From positions 62,001 through 126,000 of the forward strand of contig JAEUBA010000010.1 in NCBI GenBank assembly GCA_018257865.1: a stretch of DNA of 64,000 nt. Direction: 5' to 3'. A program made the position numbers and the translations under genes. Below, piece after piece: positions 57,687-64,000 of this stretch. The stretch's first letter is position 1. Each line of letters begins with the position of its first letter. Under the pieces are notes generated by a model, which was given only the letters and a program-made list of their open reading frames with translations, ran no database searches and was not told the DNA's origin. This DNA is from Stereocaulon alpinum. Taxonomy: Eukaryota; Ascomycota; Lecanoromycetes; Lecanorales; Stereocaulaceae.

Positions 57687-58390
57687 AGATCTAAGTGTAC
57701 GCCATCGTTTGAATATATAGGCGTGGACGGGATATGGATAGAGCGCTCAGGAATGGGATTTCAACACGTTGATTCTTATAGAACAAGCGAAAAGCAAGGC
57801 TCTATAAAATGAATTTAGCAGTCAATGTAAATCCCTTCCCAGTCATCCCTTCGAGCCACCTGCTCCATCCATCATCCTTTGCGGCATCGTGTCATGAAGC
57901 TCCCATCCTGTAGATTGACTTTTAGTCCCATGTGTGAACACAATGCCAGCAATCTCAATGCCCGGGCACGTTCTGGCTCACGGTGAGGAAAACAATGGTG
58001 CTGTGCGGTGCGATCCGGAAGTGACCGCTTACGTTAATGAACTACCAAAATTCCAAAGGGTTTTCTTTGAGAGACTCCAAAAGTATTGAAGTAAGTGAGA
58101 AGGCGAGCTGACATCCACGGTAGTAGATACGCTGAATGCTCGCCAGCGTCCACCCAATCTGCAAGGTTGTACCGATAGCAAGCAGAGGCAAATCTAACGC
58201 CCAATCCCAAATCAAGCATACACTATTCCACAAACACAAATCACCACTCAGGCTCGCTGACCCAAGTCCTCAGCTTGAACGCCATCGGGGCCTTGTCGAA
58301 TATCCTCAATACCATGGTCAAATACTCTGATGGCGAGGAGGGGCGTACCCGACTAGGCCACGTTAGGATGACTGACAGTATCTGCAGCGC
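57687..58390. other. intergenic region
   Basis: A 704-base stretch with no supported gene; minus-strand frames at 58034-58239 overlap in different frames and resemble nothing known. Confidence 0.4.
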
Positions 58391-58579
58391 TCAGGCTCGC
58401 ATATCTTGGGCACCGCAATGGGTTTTGTAGTCTTGGTTTTCGTAGCGGCAATGACAGCAGTACCAGGATAAGGAGAGGTGGGTTTTGATATGAGAGATGG
58501 TGTCGGGAGCTTCGGTGTGGGTGGAGTTGGAGGGCTTGTGAGTAGGTGGGGGCATGTTGTGGTGGGTAGGATTGTTCAT
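58391..58579 (-). CDS. possible small zinc-ribbon-like protein
   Basis: 62 aa from an ATG in good context (CCAAATGA). The first 35 residues are hydrophilic and rich in H, P, T and N; the end is LSWYCCHCRYENQDYKTHCG, with a C-C-x-C plus later C arrangement reminiscent of small fungal proteins with a W-x-C-C-x-C ribbon. Just past the stop another frame contains ICEPERCRYCQSS, so a second cysteine pair may have been lost by frameshift or joined by an unseen intron. Weak evidence. Confidence 0.32.
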   Translation of the reverse strand: MNNPTHHNMPPPTHKPSNSTHTEAPDTISHIKTHLSLSWYCCHCRYENQDYKTHCGAQDMRA

Positions 58580-60272
58580 TTGGCTGGGGACGGATCTGTT
58601 GATTTTTGGTTTTGAGAGATGTCGTTTGGAATTGAGTTAAGCTGTTGTCGGTCGATCATGCAGGGGGCTTGGAGATTCTCGAATGATAGTCCGTTGCAAG
58701 GAGAAACGCCTGTTTGGGATGAGGAACAAAACGGAGGACGGCGCTCGTTTTGTATATGAATATTCATATCTAGGTGCCTCTATCCGGTCCACCAGAACAT
58801 CAGATGATCCTATCCTGCATCGATGCCCTGTACCAGTTCCTCCGTCGGAGAGGATACTGGTATCGATTCAATACTACATTCAGCTCTACGACAATCGCAT
58901 CCATTTGAACAGGGTTTAGACCCTCATGTACAGCGCGGTGGTCTCATCTTCAATGTCTGCCGCCGTATGCAGACACTTTGCATACGTGCTCCCCATTACG
59001 AAAGGGCTCGAGGCGATCTTGGACGGAGCTCTTACAACATGTATAGCCAGTCTGACAATAATTTTTGACACGAACATGGGTGGATGAATGGCGTTTTTAT
59101 GGGAGCTGAGATGATCTCTGTCCCACATATATTGTGGAAATCCGTAGTGTTGCAGTGCCAATGCTTGTTCAATCAGCAGGACATCCGATAGTCATAGTCC
59201 GGGTTCATGCCCTTTATCTTGTATACGAGAATACACAAGCAGGAAACATTGATGATGAGGTGTGTTGCTTGCCTCAAGTCCTTGATTGCAGGCCTGGGAT
59301 CCTGAGACTTATCTTGTATGACATTAGGCGGCGTAGGTACACAATCTTCCCACCGTCGATTTTGGTATCAGCATCAACCTTTAAGGAGCAAGGCTTTGCC
59401 CAGAACTTGATGTTTGGCCGTAAAGTGGGGGCATATAAAAGGTTGCTCAAGGGTCAAGGATCTAACCAAACGCGTCTTCCCGGAGCAAAGCATTGGGGAC
59501 AGAACTGTGTAAGAGCAGAGCGAGACACGTGGATGTGGAAGATCATGAGCCTCCGATTTCTACTGATTAGTAGGCTTCAAGTGTTGTAATGTCAATGATG
59601 CAGAGGGTCCGATTGAGACTGCACACAGAAGAATTAAACGAAATGGACTTCGCCGGGACAGTATGTTTCCGCAACTTGTGCCTGCAAAAGTGGACACTGG
59701 GTAGCATGTTCATGAGAGCAATCTTTCTTACCGGTAACATGGTGTAAGTTTCAGCCCAACACAAGATACCTAAACTCATAGAGAGGACAATATATGTTGG
59801 AAACGTCCAAGTAGTCCACAACAAGACTGTCTCACCGCAACGGAACAAAACGCGTTGCATTGCCAATGTAAGCACCACTGTAGTGCGTGCTTGAGCTGTG
59901 CAACACCCATGTGCGATTGACGAGTCATACGACGTGGGTGATCTGTGTACTGAGATCATTGAGTCCGTTGCGGCGGCGCATGTCTGTAGCCGCTAGTGAT
60001 CGGCCATCCCTGCTATCGATCAAAGTCGTAGCCGAGGTTCAAGCGCGTACCTAGGCGTGGGGTCAATATCAACGGTGCTGATGCCTGGGTCATCTACCAC
60101 AAGTTCACAAGGTCAAGGAGTGAGAGACTTGACATCGTCTATTTCTTGATTCCCAAATGTACCGAATCAACCCAACATGACCGCCCCGAAAGCTACACCT
60201 CACGCGTTTCCATACCTTTGTCCAACTCGACGGTTCTATAACCGGATTCAAGAGTAGGCATTGGTCAACAAG
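58580..60272. other. gene-poor region
   Basis: 1.7 kb upstream of the ABC transporter gene with only overlapping frames under 155 codons (for example 59134-59589 plus and 59567-59959 minus) that show no motif. No repeats recognised. Confidence 0.4.
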
Positions 60273-62799
60273 ATGGCCGTCCAATCGACGCTGCGACATT
60301 CTGGAGATCCTCTGTTAGCTATACTAGGACCGTGGGCTCGCCTTTTCCGTTCAAAGTTCAAGCACACCTCGAATGCAACACGGCTTGCAGCGACAGTTGC
60401 TTTCACCATTACAATCCTCTCCGGTGCATACGGAGGTCGGTCATGGCTCAGACAGCGTTCACAGAAGAAGGCACAACGCCAACGCCTTTTGCGGCGGAAC
60501 TCAGGCTTGCGAGGCAAAGACGGGTCTAGGACTATAATTGTACCATACCGTTCTTCGACCGCCGAAGTAAAGATAAATCCTACTAAACCTACGACCTTCG
60601 ATGCACACAGACGCCTATTCTTGAACCCTCCGAGGGCAGCACGACTTGGGGAAGCGCAGATGATGGGGCAGGTTCCGCCACCGAATGTAAAGCCAGGCCT
60701 CAACATTGCTTTCATACACCAATTCTTGAGTTTGCTAAGCATCATGATACCCCGTTGGAACAGCAAAGAGTCGGGTCTTCTGTTCAGCCAGGGACTGTTC
60801 CTCCTTCTCCGGACTTACCTATCGTTGGTAGTGACGAGACTTGATGGTGAAATAGTGAGAGATCTGGTTGCAGGCAACGGCAGGAGCTTCATGTGGGGTA
60901 TCGTGAAATGGTGTGGCGTTGGAGGTATGTTTATATAGCGAGTGTGTGGTTTGGGGACATAAATTGACGACTCCAGGCTTTGCGTCCTACACCAACGCTG
61001 CTATCAAATTTCTACAGAGCAAGGTCGCCATTGCTTTCCGTACCAGGCTCACTCGATACATCCACGACCTATACCTAAACGATAATCTAAACTACTATAA
61101 ATTACTCAATCTTGACGGAGGTATTGGACAAGGAGCCGATCAATTTATCACCAATGATCTGACTCTGTTCACTGCCTCTGCGGCATCCTTATACTCTTCG
61201 ATTGGGAAACCCTTGGTGGATCTTTTCGTGTTCAACTACCAACTGTTCAAATCGCTTGGGCCTCTTGCTCTGACAGGCCTCCTAGCGAACTACTTCATAA
61301 CAGCAACGGCCCTGCGACGATTATCACCTCCCTTTGGAAAGCTGAAAGCGGTGGAAGGACGCAAGGAAGGCGACTTCAGAGCTCTGCATGCACGACTTAT
61401 AGCCAATGCGGAAGAAGTGGCATTCTACGGTGGTGCAGATATGGAGAAAATTTTCCTCGACAAGGGATATAAAGATCTCAAGGTCTGGATGGAGGGCATT
61501 TACCGACTCAAGATACGATACAATATGCTTGAAGATTTCGTACTCAAGTACTCCTGGTCAGCCTTCGGCTACCTCATAACTGCTCTGCCTGTATTTCTTC
61601 CGGAATGGGGTGGGCTAGGTGGACGGTCTGAATTGCCTACTTCGGATACCCCTCAACACTCGGCTACGATCAATCGCTCGCACGGTCGTATGCAGCAATT
61701 CATCACAAACAAGCGCCTCATGCTTTCTCTTGCCGATGCCGGTGGACGAATGATGTACAGCATCAAAGATCTGTCTGAATTGGCAGGTTACACATCAAGA
61801 GTCTTTACCCTCATATCAACCCTCCATCGCGTTCAAGCTGCCGCGTACTACCCACCACGAGGCACGGCTTTAGAACCATACTCTCTCTCCGACGTTCTTG
61901 GCACCCTTCATCGCGGCTACGACGGTGTCCGCCTAGAGAACGTCCCGCTGGTCGCACCAGCTATCTATCCTTTACCGGGTGATTTACTCATTCCCTCCCT
62001 CTCCTTCACCATTACACCAGGCGCTCATGTCCTGATCTCCGGGCCCAACGGCGCAGGAAAATCATCTATAGCTCGGGTCCTTGGTGGACTGTGGCCCGTT
62101 TACCGCGGTCTCGTCTCCCGCCCACGCAACACAGGCATAGATGGAATTATGTTCCTCCCTCAACGGCCGTATCTTGCTAGCGGTACATTGAGAGATCAAG
62201 TGATATACCCACACTCAGAAATGGATATGCGAGACTCTGGCCGCAAGGACCATGAACTTCTGCAAATTCTAGACGACGTACGGTTAGGCTACCTGCCCGA
62301 ACGAGAAGGTGGCTGGGATGTACGGAAAGAGTGGAAAGATGTCCTCAGTGGTGGCGAGAAGCAGAGAATGGCGTTCGCTAGGCTTTTCTACCATGAGCCG
62401 CGGTACGCAGTCATCGATGAGGGAACATCGGCCGTTTCCTCTGATGTTGAAGGCTTACTTTATGAGAGGTGTAAAGAGCGGGGAATTACCCTATTGACGG
62501 TAAGCACGAGAGTGAGCCTAAAGCGATACCATGAGTGGAACCTAGACCTCGGACAAGGCGAAGACGGCGACGAGTGGACTTTTGATAGGATTGGAACAGA
62601 ACAGGAAAAAGAGGGTGTGGAAAGAGAGCTTGAGAGTCTGAGGGAACGACTTGCTCAAGTGGAAGGCTGGCGTAAGCGGAAAGAGGAGATTGATGCTGAG
62701 TTGGGCAAGGTGTGGGTTTCCGGACAACAGGACGAAGGGACCGAATTACCACCGCCAGAGTATGTTGAAAAGGAAGAGGAAAGTGGGGTGTCTAGTTGA
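60273..62799 (+). CDS. peroxisomal ABC half-transporter (ABCD/PXA family)
   Basis: Two exons, 60273-60924 and 60977-62799, 824 aa. One transmembrane domain plus one ATPase domain, as in the peroxisomal fatty acyl-CoA importers (yeast Pxa1/Pxa2, human ABCD1). The membrane domain includes TRYIHDLYLNDNLNYYKL and the EAA-like NAEEVAFYGGADMEKIFL. ATPase motifs: Walker A ISGPNGAGKSS near residue 572, signature VLSGGEKQRM near 673, Walker B YAVIDEGTSA near 695. The position of the H-loop histidine reads TVSTRVSLKRYHE, where active members have SITHR or similar, so this half probably depends on a partner site. A charged coiled coil (REELESL-type, residues 755-790) and acidic tail follow. I am not sure which of the two fungal paralogues it is, so no symbol is given. 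Confidence 0.9.
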
Positions 62800-63193
62800 G
62801 TCTCAATATAGCTAAGGAATTATTACAATGTCCCTTTAACTAAGACATATTCCGTTTAGCTTAGTCAGCTAGTAAATTTAGGCCTCCAGCTTCCTCAGCT
62901 CGCATGATTTGCCACTTCTCTATCTGCTTGTGTGCTATGTCGGAGACCGTGTTGTCTTGGTATTATCATAAGGTTTCCGGTAAGAAGTAAAGTACTTCAT
63001 CTACTTAAGACTTCTCAATCTGCAGTTTTTCAAGGGCTCTCTCCCAAAGCCCGTGGCCCGTCTGTAGATAAGTTAACAGACGCAAGCCATCCACGTACTG
63101 TTCGAAATTACTCTGCATTCAAGTCTGTTCTTATGAGTCTCCTATTCGTGGGAGAGAAGCTATAAACGTTTCCTTCAAATTACATAACCAACA
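62800..63193. promoter_or_regulatory. upstream region of the P450 gene
   Basis: A 394-base stretch; CTATAAACG about 30 bases before the ATG may be a TATA-like element. No gene seen. Confidence 0.35.
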
Positions 63194-64000
63194 ATGGCCG
63201 ACGTGGCCAACGTTCGTTTTGCGTCGTGGTCTTTTCTCCTCATGTCTATTTTGGCGGCTGCTACGACAGCCTTCCTCTTAAAAGGCTACAATGAGAGGAT
63301 CAGAGCCATAAGATTGAGGAGACAAGGGTTTGTGAGTGGACTGGAAATATCTGTTGACTTGGGTAAGGACCCTAACAAAGCTGGCAGGCAATGCCGCCCC
63401 ACAATCCCATCTTCGGCCATGTCTTCGTCCTCGCCCGCATCATGTCTCGTCTCCCTAAAGACGCCCACCCGCATTATCTGGCAGACCAGCTTCGGCAAGC
63501 TTATCCCGATATGGGCCCAATTTTCTATCTTGACGCCTGGCCTTTCATTACATTGACCCTTGTGGTTGCATCCCCTGCCACTTTGGCACAAATTACCACC
63601 GACCATGTTCTACCTAAATTTCCAGCAATAAAGGACTTCTTGTATCCGTTAGCGAATGGGAAAGATCTTGTGTCGATGGATGGATACGAGTGGAAATACT
63701 GGAGGAGCATTTTCAATCCGGGCTTCAGTGCTAGCCACCTAATGCCCCTAGTGCCGAACATTGTGAAGGAGACGATGGTGTTTTGTGAGATATTGCACGA
63801 CCACGTGAGAAAGCAGGACATATTTCCGATGAAGACCTTGACTGATGATCTGGCCATGGATGTCATTGGGAAAGTCGTTTTGTAAGACTATGACGACTGA
63901 TCGCTGCGAGCTGAAACTTACGTATGGCCTGCAGGGACTCGAACATCAACTGCCAACGCAAAAGTAATCCTATGGTAAATGCTCTCCGCCGGCAAATGCG
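63194..64000 (+). CDS. cytochrome P450, N-terminal part (cut by window end)
   Basis: Three exons visible, 63194-63331, 63388-63881 and 63935 to the window edge, about 230 residues of a protein usually near 500. An N-terminal membrane anchor (SWSFLLMSILAAATTAFLL) is followed by the proline-rich hinge AMPPHNPIFGHVF. The helix C W-x-x-x-R motif is present (YEWKYWRSIFNPGFS), and the region MDVIGKVVLDSNINCQ matches the helix E/F area of fungal microsomal P450s. The heme-binding cysteine and the I-helix lie beyond the window. Introns GTGAGTGGAC...GGCAG and GTAAGACTAT...CTGCAG keep frame. Substrate cannot be assigned from this part. Confidence 0.87.

Noticed and set aside
59134..59589. Plus-strand 151-codon frame in the region before the ABC transporter.
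   Set aside because: No motif or splice structure extends it; a minus-strand frame of similar length overlaps its end.
60273..64000. ABC transporter next to a P450 as the start of a secondary-metabolite cluster.
   Set aside because: The transporter is of the peroxisomal fatty-acid type, not an exporter, and no synthase is visible; one P450 is not enough.
1..64000. CRISPR arrays, operons, ribosome binding sites, bacterial mobile elements.
   Set aside because: The sequence is eukaryotic with spliceosomal introns throughout; no regularly spaced repeats, transposase or reverse transcriptase motifs were seen.

Overview
The window looks like nuclear DNA of a filamentous ascomycete (Pezizomycotina), most likely a Dothideomycete. 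Genes are dense on both strands and carry short spliceosomal introns, mostly 47-100 bases, with GTANGT-type donors and CTRAY-like branch sites. The protein families (Clr5 domain, NACHT-ankyrin receptor, STB6-like, fungal F-box, L-arabinitol dehydrogenase, GWT1, xylose reductase) are fungal. The class-level assignment is inference. No rRNA, tRNA, CRISPR array or intact transposon was recognised.

Layout. 0.5-9 kb: a Clr5-domain protein, a small proline-rich protein behind a TATA box, and a seven-or-more-exon NLR-like receptor (esterase-NACHT-ankyrin). 9-19.5 kb: housekeeping genes, namely HRD3 (ER-associated degradation), TIM10 (mitochondrial import), an STB6-like protein, RMD5/GID2 (GID ubiquitin ligase) and L-arabinitol 4-dehydrogenase. 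21-24 kb: an FAD monooxygenase and a broken F-box gene. 24-29 kb: a gene-poor block with only two doubtful small genes. 29-39.7 kb: GWT1 (GPI anchor synthesis), a GFA/CENP-V protein, two disordered proteins of unknown function, an SRPBCC protein and SFR1 (recombination). 40-46.2 kb: mitochondrial lysyl-tRNA synthetase, a BEM46/ABHD13-like hydrolase and an SRA-domain protein. 47.4-57.7 kb: a BTB protein, CSN12, ribosomal protein eL20, SEC61 beta, SDS22 and xylose reductase. 60.3-64 kb: a peroxisomal ABC half-transporter and a cytochrome P450 cut by the window edge.

Functional links. Xylose reductase and L-arabinitol dehydrogenase belong to the same pentose pathway but lie 38 kb apart, so they are not a tight cluster. 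Most neighbours are functionally unrelated, and several pairs share divergent promoters of about 0.2-0.45 kb (HRD3/TIM10, STB6-like/RMD5, GWT1/GFA, SRPBCC/SFR1, CSN12/RPL20). The most unusual items are the receptor whose P-loop sits on a 25-base microexon, a GC-AG intron in the lysyl-tRNA synthetase, near-empty first exons (3 and 4 bases) in SEC61 beta and eL20, a peroxisomal ABC protein lacking the H-loop histidine, and a stand-alone SRA protein. All exon structures were read by eye from reading frame, splice consensus and remembered family conservation; no alignment or RNA evidence was available.
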